From NCBI GenBank assembly GCA_905221605.1, contig CAJNDS010000180.1, positions 685,001 to 749,000 on the forward strand: 64,000 nucleotides of DNA. The letters are read 5' to 3'. This document shows positions 10,526 through 19,220 of the stretch, one piece after another (position 1 is the stretch's first letter; the number at the start of each line of letters is the position of its first letter). Source of the DNA: Symbiodinium natans (Eukaryota; Sar; Dinophyceae; Suessiales; Symbiodiniaceae). Below the pieces are notes generated by a model that did no database searches, had not been told where the DNA came from, and saw nothing but the letters and a program-made list of their open reading frames with translations. The position numbers and the translations under genes were made by a program.

Positions 10526-11320
10526 CTCTTACTTCAGCTGGCCACTACTAAAACGATTACGTACCACTACTGCCACTACAGCAGCACCGCTACACTGTGA
10601 CGACGACTACTGTGCTGCTACCGCTCCTGCTGCTGCTGCAACATCTGCCTGCTAAGCAAACACACACAGTGGAGGACTTTCGCAAAAGTATGGCTTTGCA
10701 ACGCAGCTGGCTTGGAAGTCAGCCACCGAGGACGTTCAAGTCGGTCAGTTGATTGCTCGCCAGTGCAATGTGCACCGTAGTGTAGCCATTGGCATCTGCA
10801 GGTCGCCTATTTTATGGGTATTTCCCAAAATAGGGGTCCGTTTTATACCCAAATGGAATCGAATCCCCTTGAAGGGATCCTCAAAAACCCATTTTCGGAA
10901 AACCCCAACTATGTAAATCGTCAGGAGTTCACCGTCTCCGCTGGACGCGATCCGGTCTCTGGTCTGGCAGGAAGCTTATCTGACGGTACTCGTACCCGTC
11001 GTGTCTCCTTGCCATGAGAATCTGCACAAGCTACACTCTACAAGCCTTTACATTCAATTATTAAGGAGCTGGCAAGTTGAGAGACACATAAGCCTCAAGA
11101 ACTTCCTCTTGTGCGACATGTCGCACCGAGCTTGAGATGCATGAGGAAATGCTGGAAGTTGCGGGGCTGCTGCTTCTGCACAATTTGAAGGCTGCAGGGA
11201 GAGAGCGCCTGTAAGAGTCCCCAAATTCCCCAAGGCCGTGACGGAGAACGACACCTTTGCGTTCGGCTCCGGGACCAAGCCCTACACAGCCTCTTGGCAT
11301 CAGAAGCGTTTGTCAGAATA

Positions 11321-11426
11321 TGGGGCCTTCCGAAGTAGGGGGGTACTTTTTTTAGGGTCCTTATGAAAAAAAAGGGGATCCTACTATTTGGGGGGTCTGT
11401 ATTAGGGGCACCCCATATCAGACGAC
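11321..11426 (+). mobile_element. Family D element
   Basis: Bounded by ATATGGGG and CCCCATAT. The core holds TAGGGGGGTACTT, GGGTCCTTATGA and GGATCCTACTATTTGGGG in the same order as other D copies. Confidence 0.65.
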
Positions 11427-11542
11427 CTGTCAAATGACAAGCGCTCAAGCTTTTTTTTGTCAACTCCAGATGTCCATCCTACTTGCGTTAAATGGTCCTT
11501 TTGATGTGCTCCTCACCATTTTGGGTGTTGATCCCTGCCCTA

Positions 11543-11618
11543 CCCCTAAACCCTAAACCCTAACCCCTAAACCCTAAACCCTAAACCCTAAACCCTAAAC
11601 CCTAAACCCTAAACCCTA
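11543..11618. repeat. Telomere-like array that is the copia insertion target
   Basis: About ten CCCTAAA units. The copia element begins directly after a CCCTA at 11614-11618, and the array sense resumes after the right LTR at 21525. Confidence 0.92.
11614..11618. repeat. Left copy of copia target-site duplication (CCCTA)
   Basis: CCCTA immediately precedes the left LTR, and the same five bases immediately follow the right LTR at 21525-21529. Five bp is the usual Ty1/copia duplication. The host site is itself repetitive, so a chance match is possible. Confidence 0.75.
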
Positions 11619-11839
11619 TGCGGAGCTGCAACTGGTATTGTAGAAAAGAGTTGGTGATGGGAGTTGAAGGGGTCAATGAACCCGGATATTTTTGGCTCAA
11701 GAAACGTGGGCAATGCGCCCTACGGAAAAGGTGTGTTTGGTTGTGCTTTGGGTTTTGTCTTCGGTTGTTCCAGGGGAATCAAGGGCTTCTGTTGGGGCTG
11801 ACTGTTTTGTTCCCTGTCCTCCTTCGGTTGCCCCCCGTA
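11619..11839 (+). repeat. Left LTR, 221 bp
   Basis: Starts TGCGGAGCTG and ends CCCCCCGTA, so the ends are TG...TA instead of the usual TG...CA. It is identical, as far as read, to 21304-21524. It carries a spliced-leader-like stretch at 11689-11701. Confidence 0.93.
11689..11701 (+). promoter_or_regulatory. Spliced-leader-like sequence inside the LTR
   Basis: TTTTTGGCTCAAG matches 12 of the last 13 bases of the conserved dinoflagellate spliced leader (which ends ATTTTGGCTCAAG). The position, about 70 bases into the LTR, would fit a U3/R boundary if a trans-spliced transcript had been reverse transcribed. The second copy is at 21374-21386. A chance match cannot be excluded. Confidence 0.45.
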
Positions 11840-11851
11840 GGTTATGAGCCC
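11840..11851 (+). promoter_or_regulatory. Primer binding site, initiator tRNA-Met anticodon arm
   Basis: GGTTATGAGCCC directly follows the left LTR and is complementary to GGGCTCATAACC. That is the anticodon stem-loop of tRNA-Met types, with CAT as the anticodon. Copia-group elements are known to prime from a half-tRNA cut in the anticodon arm, so the position and sequence agree. Confidence 0.75.
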
Positions 11852-11901
11852 AAATTAGGCTTCCTGCGGAATTGGTAAAGATTTTTCGTTTGTTTAACGC
11901 C

Positions 11902-12855
11902 ATGGACATGATGCGGCGTCGCTCTGAGCCTGGACTGTCGCCAACGGCCAATGAAGCCGAAGGAAATCGTGGTGATGGGGGTGAAGATCGACAACAAATG
12001 GTACAAGCACTGACAGATGGTAGGGAGGTTGCAATGATACAACCAACGCCTCAGGTGGAAAACGAAGTGGTTCCGGTTCAAGCAGCAAATCCTTTCTGGA
12101 GCGAGCGGGCTCAAGAAGAAATGAGACTTAGGCAGTCAAGGCCGGCAAGTCTTCCCGCGAGCGGAGGGGATAGGAGTGGTGAAGGTACGAGGAGACCGCC
12201 TTCGCTGCAAGATCTTTTGGGTCAGGAACCTGCACCTGTTGAGAGACCATCGTCAGGCTTAATGGGACAAATGGAACGAGGTACTATTGGTGGAGTGCAA
12301 GCCGACGAAGAACTCATTCCTGATGTTAGTGGTGAAGAGCAAACTGAAGATATGGCGGTGGTGAAGCGTGCGCTGAAAGAGTTGCTTGTGCAGACAAAGG
12401 AGCTGGGGAACAGGTTGCATCGGGTGGAGGAGAAAAGCTATACCTCTGCTGCATCTGGGTCAGCTTCAAGGGCACGGAGCTCTGGAGTGGTGGACGCAAA
12501 CACGGCATATCCTCTAGGAATGACTCCAGAGAAGCAGTACCTGCCAGGACAAGTTTTCTACACGGATGGTATGGGTGGTTTTTGGACTGTGTTGCCTGAT
12601 GGGACATGGCTGCCTATTGAGGGCTACGACCTGCCAAAGGGTTGTGATCTTCAATCCTTGCCTGGGTCCAGGAAGGGGGATGTTCAAGTGGAGGATGAAA
12701 AAGAAGTGCCAATGATGCATGTAGCTGAAGGGAAGAAACCCTCCAGATTGCCTCCATTGAATTACCCCACGGGAGGTCCTGCAAGTGGTGGATATGCAAG
12801 TGGACCCGCCTGGTTTAACACATGTTCCGATTACTTCCGTGCCGTCAGGTGTTGA
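11902..12855 (+). CDS. Copia gag, N-terminal part (frame 1)
   Basis: The first ATG of this frame is at 11902; an upstream TTG at 11872 is open but unlikely to be used. The product is acidic and low in recognisable domains. A segment around 12340-12440 looks coiled-coil (KRALKELLVQTKELGNRLHRVEEK), as expected for a gag assembly region. The frame closes at 12855 while the next frame has been open since about 12785, so gag continues by a +1 shift in the window 12785-12850. With identical LTRs, this is either a recent one-base change, a programmed shift or a base-calling error. Downstream gag carries the zinc fingers. Confidence 0.7.
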   Translation: MDMMRRRSEPGLSPTANEAEGNRGDGGEDRQQMVQALTDGREVAMIQPTPQVENEVVPVQAANPFWSERAQEEMRLRQSRPASLPASGGDRSGEGTRRPPSLQDLLGQEPAPVERPSSGLMGQMERGTIGGVQADEELIPDVSGEEQTEDMAVVKRALKELLVQTKELGNRLHRVEEKSYTSAASGSASRARSSGVVDANTAYPLGMTPEKQYLPGQVFYTDGMGGFWTVLPDGTWLPIEGYDLPKGCDLQSLPGSRKGDVQVEDEKEVPMMHVAEGKKPSRLPPLNYPTGGPASGGYASGPAWFNTCSDYFRAVRC

Positions 12856-15800
12856 TGGTTCTGCCGCACCTGTGGGGAACCAGCCCGGTTTTGTTTCAGC
12901 TCGGGAAACTGCAACGCAAGAGAACTCAGCAGGATCGGGTGGATATACAATGGTGGATGATGTTCCGTATCGGTGGAAAATGGTCGCTGGGAAGTTGGAA
13001 TTAGAAAAGGTTCCGCTCACAGCTGTTGCGCCCGGTATAGGACATGGACTACCTCAAGGGCCTGGTGGTAGGGTCAGTTTACCTCCTGGAGCAGTGGTGC
13101 CACGTGGTATGCCAATCACTGGTGATAGTTCTGGAACCGAACGTCCGGAGGCTCTCGGGAAGCATGTGATGAGCCTTCCAACTTTGGCAGACTACACACC
13201 AAGCAATCCGACGGCACTGGGTGATTGGATCGCAATGATCGAACCAATGTTGTCTTCACTGACAGATACAGGAAGAGTGTGGTGGCAATGCGTCTACTCA
13301 AAGGCATATCAAGCGTATGGCAAATGGTTGAGTGTTTCTCCGCTGGAAAGGTTGGGCATCAAGGCTGAGCTGGAAGGGCTCAAAGTGGTTCAAACTGTGC
13401 ATGTTTTGTTGGAGCAGAGAGCGGTGTCTTTGCTGCTACAGGCGATCCCGGAGAGATTGAAGACCGAGATCGTTTCCACTCGAATGTTGGGGTCAGTGAT
13501 GATATTTTACAAATTGCTGACGGTCTACCAACCAGGTGGAGCAAATGAGCGCAGCACAATGTTGAACTTCTTGGTGCAACCATCTCCAGCAACCTCGATC
13601 TCAGAGGCCATAAAGGGAGTGCGTCAATGGGCGCAATGGCGTTCCCGATTGAGGGAGTTGAGAGCGGCTGAGCCGGACGCTACCTTGCTTATCAAGGGAT
13701 TGGATGGTTTGTCATCCGCGTTGCTGGCGAAACACCCTACGGTTCATTTCAGAGTGGCATCCTTTCGGGAGAAATTGGGGGTGGACTACTCGCCGACCTC
13801 TGAAACTGCGACAAAACTAGCTGAAATGTTACAGGCAGAGTTTGAACTGCTATTGCATAGTGCTGGTGAACAAGAGGTGAAGCAGGACTCGGACGCCAAG
13901 AAAAGGGCCAGGTTAAACAAGGCCCAAAAGAGAACTGGTGACGAGACAGAGGAGGGTGACAAAGGCAAAGGGAAAGGAAACAGGTACAGCGGAGATGGTG
14001 AACGTCCTTTCTGTTGGATATATGGGAAGACCGATGCGGGGTGCAAGTTCGGAACCCGCTGCAAATTTCGCCATGACAAAGACTCCCTTGAACGAGGAAG
14101 ATGTTTTGAGTGTGGGGCCGTTGGCCATCTGCAGCCGCAATGTCCATATAAGGATGGTGCAAGTTCCAATGTGGACTCAAATCCTGAGAGGAGTAGATCT
14201 AAAGGGAATTCTCCCAAAGGGGGAAAGGGCGGCAAAGGTGCGAAATGGGGAAATGCCAAAAAGGCAGAGGTAGCTGAAGGGGGAGATGAGACGGCTAATG
14301 CGGGATTGGATAAAGGTTCTGCAAGTCCCTCATCGCCATCAACGGCCAATCAGGTCCTTGTTGAAGCGTTAGAGGTGCTGAAATCTATGAAGCTGTCATC
14401 AGAACAGTCGGCATCAAACGGGGATCCCAGTATTCGAATGTTATGTGGCTCTGGGCTGCTTCAGCAGGAAGGGAGAGTGGCGTTGGTGGATACAGCTGCT
14501 ACGCATCTTGTGCGGACGCTTTTTCCATGGGAATGTTTACCAGACACTACTGTTATGGTGCAAAGCGCGCTTGGTGGTGTGGAGATTACAGAGAAAGGGA
14601 CGTTGATTAGGGAAGACAATGGGCCCCTGATTATCCCTCTCTGGTTGATTTTGGAGTTTGGGGCGAACCTCACTGTGATCAATGGGATGTGTCACGTGGG
14701 GGCAAAATCTTCGCTGGACCAGCTCTTGTGGTTTGAACATGGCTGTTTGGTTATGGATTACAAAACAGCTGAAAAAATGGTTTTGCATGCTGAAGGGCAG
14801 CGTGTATCTTGGTCCCATTCTCAATGGAGGAATGGAAGGGCGGACTGTGGAGTCGGTTCGTCGGATGCCACGTTGTTGCCGAAGCAGGGAGAAGGCCGAG
14901 GAGTATGCGTTCTACATGTGGCCAGGGTTTCTGACACCAATGAGTGTTCGGGAATGGGCATGTTGGACTCGGGAGCATCACATCCTCTCAGATCACTTCG
15001 TCCTGGAGAACAGCTTCCGCAGCAAAAGGTGTTGGTGTCTTTAGCTGTTGGATCTCGGGAGATGTGTATTACCCCAGGTGGGACCCTGGTAACTCCTGAA
15101 ATGGTAGATCCACTAGTGCCAATTGGCAAAGCGAGCGCCTTGGTTGGTCTCAGAGTTCAGTGGCGTGGTGGCAAGTGCACAGCCTCACATCCTGTTCTGG
15201 GGGAACTTCGCGTTCGTGATCTGAATGGGTGCCCTTGTTTAGAAAAGGAGGTGGCGCTTCAGATCATTGATGAAATGGATTGGTGCTCCCCAAAGCAAGC
15301 TTTGAAGGTGGCACGTATGGTTCAAGGGTGTCCGAATACGGACAACGAGGTGGCTGTAAAAACGTCGTTGCAAAGCGCAGCGCGGACAGCGTCAGCGAAT
15401 GAGGAGGAGTTCGTCCAGGCATGCTGGCGATTTCTTCGGTGGTATTATGGGGATCTACCAGAAAATATGCTGATGGAGCTGTTGCCACGTGGAGATATTG
15501 CGGCGTTGCCTTTCAACCGTCATAAAAGGAGACGGCTGGCACGAGCAAAAAGGGTGGTGGTACACCTATTTTCGGGGAAACAAAAATGGCATTTTCCCAG
15601 TCGGGATGTGGAGGTACTGGAGCTGGATTTGACAAAAGGCGGTGACCTACATAATTCGAGCGTCTGGAAGTATCTTCTGCATCTGGCGGCTGAAGGAAAG
15701 GTGGTTGCTGTGGTTGGAGGACCTCCATGCAGGACAGTGTCAAGGTTGAGAGGTGAAGACGGTGGTCCACCTGTATTACGCCGGCGCTGTGGGCCTGAAC

Positions 15801-15889
15801 GGTTGGGAGTTAAAAAGTCTTCCTTGGCCACATCAAGAATTAGCTCAAAAGGATGGTGTTTTACTTCTGAAGATGCTTTTCCTATATGA
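12785..15889 (+). CDS. Copia gag-protease-methyltransferase segment (frame 2)
   Basis: The frame is open from about 12785, and the first ~20 codons probably overlap frame 1. Core gag is followed by a CCCH finger (about 14015-14075) and a CCHC knuckle CFECGAVGHLQPQC (about 14103-14145). Then come two related protease-like blocks. The first has DTAATH (about 14488), where the catalytic glycine is alanine; the second has DSGASH (about 14966), a canonical retroviral aspartic protease motif. The end of the ORF holds HLFSG (15563-15577) and GGPPCR (15717-15734), resembling motifs I and IV of cytosine-C5 methyltransferases with the catalytic Cys present. The frame is lost at about 15785 and continues in frame 3. 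Confidence 0.82.
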   Translation: MVDMQVDPPGLTHVPITSVPSGVDGSAAPVGNQPGFVSARETATQENSAGSGGYTMVDDVPYRWKMVAGKLELEKVPLTAVAPGIGHGLPQGPGGRVSLPPGAVVPRGMPITGDSSGTERPEALGKHVMSLPTLADYTPSNPTALGDWIAMIEPMLSSLTDTGRVWWQCVYSKAYQAYGKWLSVSPLERLGIKAELEGLKVVQTVHVLLEQRAVSLLLQAIPERLKTEIVSTRMLGSVMIFYKLLTVYQPGGANERSTMLNFLVQPSPATSISEAIKGVRQWAQWRSRLRELRAAEPDATLLIKGLDGLSSALLAKHPTVHFRVASFREKLGVDYSPTSETATKLAEMLQAEFELLLHSAGEQEVKQDSDAKKRARLNKAQKRTGDETEEGDKGKGKGNRYSGDGERPFCWIYGKTDAGCKFGTRCKFRHDKDSLERGRCFECGAVGHLQPQCPYKDGASSNVDSNPERSRSKGNSPKGGKGGKGAKWGNAKKAEVAEGGDETANAGLDKGSASPSSPSTANQVLVEALEVLKSMKLSSEQSASNGDPSIRMLCGSGLLQQEGRVALVDTAATHLVRTLFPWECLPDTTVMVQSALGGVEITEKGTLIREDNGPLIIPLWLILEFGANLTVINGMCHVGAKSSLDQLLWFEHGCLVMDYKTAEKMVLHAEGQRVSWSHSQWRNGRADCGVGSSDATLLPKQGEGRGVCVLHVARVSDTNECSGMGMLDSGASHPLRSLRPGEQLPQQKVLVSLAVGSREMCITPGGTLVTPEMVDPLVPIGKASALVGLRVQWRGGKCTASHPVLGELRVRDLNGCPCLEKEVALQIIDEMDWCSPKQALKVARMVQGCPNTDNEVAVKTSLQSAARTASANEEEFVQACWRFLRWYYGDLPENMLMELLPRGDIAALPFNRHKRRRLARAKRVVVHLFSGKQKWHFPSRDVEVLELDLTKGGDLHNSSVWKYLLHLAAEGKVVAVVGGPPCRTVSRLRGEDGGPPVLRRRCGPERLGVKKSSLATSRISSKGWCFTSEDAFPI

Positions 15890-18800
15890 CGTGGCGGTGC
15901 ATTCAAGGTGTGGAACTGCTGAAGTCATCAATGGAAGTTCTGTCTTCTTTGGCATGGAAAGCCCTGGGGACCCTGAACTCATAGGGAAGGATTTCTCTCA
16001 GAACGGCAAAACGGTCTTGAGTGCTGAGGATCTGGTGGATGGTTCTCAGGAAGGGCTCTCAAGTCCTACCTTCTGGAGTTGGCCAGAGGTGAAAAGCTTT
16101 TGTGAGCGTTATGGAATGTACGCTGCACACTTTGATCAAGGAGCATTGGGACATGCTCTGGTGAAACCTACGACTTTCCTGGTGTCTGATATGGAACTAT
16201 GGGAATCGTTGGAACAGGTTCGCGTGGTTGTTCCGTGGTCGGCAACATTCGCTTCTACCCTGGAAGAGCGTATTGGACAATCCTCTATATGGGCGCGATG
16301 GGCGTTTGGATTGGTTAAAAGAATACGTCACAGGTTGGCACAATGGTTGCATGAGAGCGATGCTGAACGGGAAGCTATGGTGTTAAAAAAAGAAGAACGA
16401 GAAGGGACGTTACGGAGGTTGACGACTGAGGAGCGAGCTTTCCGTGACCATTGCCTAAGGGGGCATATTCCTTTCAGACGTGATTGTCAAATCTGTGTGT
16501 CTGCCGCTGGAAAAGAGCGTCGCCATTTGAGGCGAAAGCATGGGGATGCTTACACTTTATCATTGGACTTAGCGGGTCCATACAAGTGTTCGAAGGATGC
16601 TCACCAGCAGAAGCCACGACACGCTGTTATTGGTGTGTGTCAATTTCCAATGTTGGATCCCAATGTGGGTCGCCCTCCAGAAAAGGAGGAAGATGCGGAT
16701 GAGGTGGAAGATCACGTGGCAGATGAAGGTGCTGGTGTTGGAGAATGGTTAGGCGATGCAGTCGCGAACTTCGAGGAGGAAGGCTCTGCACCGGTGGAAC
16801 CTGCGCCAGTTCTGGAGGCGGAGGTGTTGAAAATTCAAGCTTCTGAGAAATCCTGGAAGGAACTGAAGGACCACTTGACCCAACCTGTCCGTATGATCAA
16901 CTTCGTTATGGTGGAGCCGATTGTGGATAAACAGCAAACAACTGTTTTGTCGGCAGTTCAAAGGATGATGGTGCGCTTGCAGAGACATGGGTATCCGGTG
17001 TTGAGAATCCACTCAGATCGAGCGGGGGAGTTTGTCAATGCACGCTTCCGGTCCTTTTGTGAAACTCGTCTGATATATAGGACCACTGGTGATCCTGGAG
17101 TCCCGCAAACAAATGGGCGCGCTGAAGCATGTGTGGGTTTATTCAAACGTGGTGTCAGGTCGCTCTTAAAGGAGGCGCGACTCGGGCCGGCGTACTGGGC
17201 ACTGGCTGCTCGCCATTGGTCAATGTTACGGTGGCAGAAAGCTGAAAGGGAGTTGGGGTTAAATCCTAAAGCATTGCTTCCTTTTGGTGCTCAGATTCAA
17301 GTCAAACGTCGTCCGTGGGAGTTGCTGGGTCCGGATGGAACAAAGAAAGGTCGGCAATGGGTCGATCGTACGCAGCCTGCGCTTCTTTTGGGTCCATGCG
17401 ATGACCTACCTGGTGGTTATTGGGTGGAAGCTCAAGGGACTGCAAAAGATCCGGATGAACTGGTGTTATTTCCCTGCACTACGATTTTTTCCAATATAAA
17501 GGAACCGCCTGAATTGGAGCTGGAAGGGGTGGTAGAAGAACAGGAGCCTTCTCCTCCAGAGCATCGTCTCAAGGGGAAAAAACCGGCGCTTCGGTTTGCT
17601 GATGAGGAAGGACCTCCTTTACCTCCGCCTCGCGATCCTCCAGTTCGCCATCGGTTGATGGAGAAAAGCCCGGCCTCTTTACTGCGTGGTCATGTGGGCT
17701 CCTTGCGCTTGCTTCGCAAGCGGGGGGAGAGTCCGCCCTTAGAAATTTTCGAGGATGACATGCAGGGTCTGGGGGAGCTGGAAGAAAATGCAGATGTTGA
17801 GGACAATGTTCCTGGTGATGAGTATTGGCCGACTTGCTGTTCTCCTCATGAAAATGCTTATTTGGTCTGCAAAAGTGAGACTGCTGGGGATGGAACACAG
17901 TTGGAAAAAGAAGAGCAAAAAGCCAAGTCAATGTATGAAAGGTCTATGTATGATTACGTGGACTGCGAGGAGCTTTTGGAAGGGATTGTATACCCAAAGA
18001 GGGTGAATCGAAGAGGTGGTATCAACAATTGGTGCGCAAGTACGCGAGCTCTGGTGTTGGGCCACTATACTCATGGCGGAGTGTGTGGTATCACAAAAGA
18101 GACTCATCGAAGACCATGGCTATGTCGTTATTTGGCATCATTCGTGAGGCACCACAATCCTGAAGCCAAATTTTCTGCTCTTCAGATCTCGTGCAATGCT
18201 CCGGTGTCATTGCATAGGGATAGTCACAATGAAAAGCATTGCTGCAATTATGTGTGTGGCTTTGGTGACTATAAAGATGGTCAGCTGTGGGTTGAGGATG
18301 AAAAGGTTTTAGAGGAAGGAGCTGAAGTGGTGGAGCAATCCTATGGGAAGAAAGTCCTACCTGGAAAATTGGTGGATATCCACTGGAACTTCATGTCGTT
18401 CTTTCCGAGAAAGCTGCATGGTCCTATGCCTTGGAAAGGGAACAGGGTATCCTTGACAGGGTACACACCTGTTTTTATGGAGCATTTGAGCTACAAGGAT
18501 AGGTGCTATCTTCTCCAATGCAAGTTTCCTCTTCCGGAACCACAGGCTGAAGAAGGTGAAAAAAGGAAGTGGTTAAAAATGACGTTGAAAGAGACCTCGC
18601 TGGACGACCTTGCAGAAGAAGTCGACTACGCTGTGTTCGAAGCGCATCAATGGGCTCTAGAAGAGCATTTGAGTATTCGACGCCTAATTGCTGAACAGGA
18701 ATGTTGCATCTTGGACGAGTTCCATGGATCGGCCAATGAGTCGAGTGAAGAAAAAGGATCAGAGACTAGAGAATGGCTGGTTAAAGCGAAAAGGGCTGAG

Positions 18801-19220
18801 GAACAGCTCTCGAAGTTTTTGGTCAAAGCAGCTCAAGTTCAGCAAATGGTACAAGAAAATACCGCGCTTGAGGCAGCAGAGGAGGTTGAGTTCCTGCAAA
18901 CAAAAACAATCCCTACACAAGAAGCCATGCAAGAGCTGGAAAAGTGGAGGGAATCATTGTCGGACGAGGTGACGTCTTTGGTAAAAGAGTTGGAGGTGGT
19001 GGAACCAACAACTCAAGAAAAGCTGGACAAATTGGCGGAAGAGCCTAATGCACCGGTGATTGAGTACGTTCCCAGTCTGGTGGTGTTTACCCGGAAGCAA
19101 GGGACAGGGAGGCGACGTGCCCGTATTTGTGCATGTGGAAACTTCATTTCGTCAACGGAGCTACAGAATATGAAGGGCCGAGGTCACTCAGTCGTCACTC
19201 GCTGTACGCTCCAGGTTTAG
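15753..19220 (+). CDS. Copia integrase and 2OG-oxygenase-like segment (frame 3)
   Basis: The useful sequence starts about 15790, continuing the methyltransferase-like domain: an ESP at 15958-15966 in the motif VI position, and a FDQGALGH...KPTT block at about 16130-16180. The integrase follows, with an HHCC finger (H-C...H...CQIC, about 16450-16500) and the DDE residues in LSLDLAGP (~16563), IHSDRAGEF (~17011) and NGRAEA (~17115). An acidic spacer leads to a region with LHRD (about 18208), RKLHGP (about 18413) and a GNRVSLTG arginine (about 18440). This is the HxD...H...R order of Fe(II)/2OG dioxygenases. A coiled coil (about 18770-19020) precedes the start of RT (ARICACGNF). The ORF stops at 19220 after frame loss near 19160. 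Confidence 0.82.
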   Translation: MKTVVHLYYAGAVGLNGWELKSLPWPHQELAQKDGVLLLKMLFLYDVAVHSRCGTAEVINGSSVFFGMESPGDPELIGKDFSQNGKTVLSAEDLVDGSQEGLSSPTFWSWPEVKSFCERYGMYAAHFDQGALGHALVKPTTFLVSDMELWESLEQVRVVVPWSATFASTLEERIGQSSIWARWAFGLVKRIRHRLAQWLHESDAEREAMVLKKEEREGTLRRLTTEERAFRDHCLRGHIPFRRDCQICVSAAGKERRHLRRKHGDAYTLSLDLAGPYKCSKDAHQQKPRHAVIGVCQFPMLDPNVGRPPEKEEDADEVEDHVADEGAGVGEWLGDAVANFEEEGSAPVEPAPVLEAEVLKIQASEKSWKELKDHLTQPVRMINFVMVEPIVDKQQTTVLSAVQRMMVRLQRHGYPVLRIHSDRAGEFVNARFRSFCETRLIYRTTGDPGVPQTNGRAEACVGLFKRGVRSLLKEARLGPAYWALAARHWSMLRWQKAERELGLNPKALLPFGAQIQVKRRPWELLGPDGTKKGRQWVDRTQPALLLGPCDDLPGGYWVEAQGTAKDPDELVLFPCTTIFSNIKEPPELELEGVVEEQEPSPPEHRLKGKKPALRFADEEGPPLPPPRDPPVRHRLMEKSPASLLRGHVGSLRLLRKRGESPPLEIFEDDMQGLGELEENADVEDNVPGDEYWPTCCSPHENAYLVCKSETAGDGTQLEKEEQKAKSMYERSMYDYVDCEELLEGIVYPKRVNRRGGINNWCASTRALVLGHYTHGGVCGITKETHRRPWLCRYLASFVRHHNPEAKFSALQISCNAPVSLHRDSHNEKHCCNYVCGFGDYKDGQLWVEDEKVLEEGAEVVEQSYGKKVLPGKLVDIHWNFMSFFPRKLHGPMPWKGNRVSLTGYTPVFMEHLSYKDRCYLLQCKFPLPEPQAEEGEKRKWLKMTLKETSLDDLAEEVDYAVFEAHQWALEEHLSIRRLIAEQECCILDEFHGSANESSEEKGSETREWLVKAKRAEEQLSKFLVKAAQVQQMVQENTALEAAEEVEFLQTKTIPTQEAMQELEKWRESLSDEVTSLVKELEVVEPTTQEKLDKLAEEPNAPVIEYVPSLVVFTRKQGTGRRRARICACGNFISSTELQNMKGRGHSVVTRCTLQV

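Larger units (their letters stand above)
6607..11542. other. Gene-poor mosaic (repeats, small elements, exon-like pieces)
   Basis: I see no complete gene. GC-rich exon-like pieces lie around 7030-7290, 7380-7480, 9170-9270, 9640-9700, 9975-10040 and 10380-10425, each ending at a telomere-like array or small inverted-repeat element. None is long enough to name. The region also holds an AT/GT microsatellite and poly-C/poly-G runs (8770-8783, 9529-9537). Confidence 0.55.
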
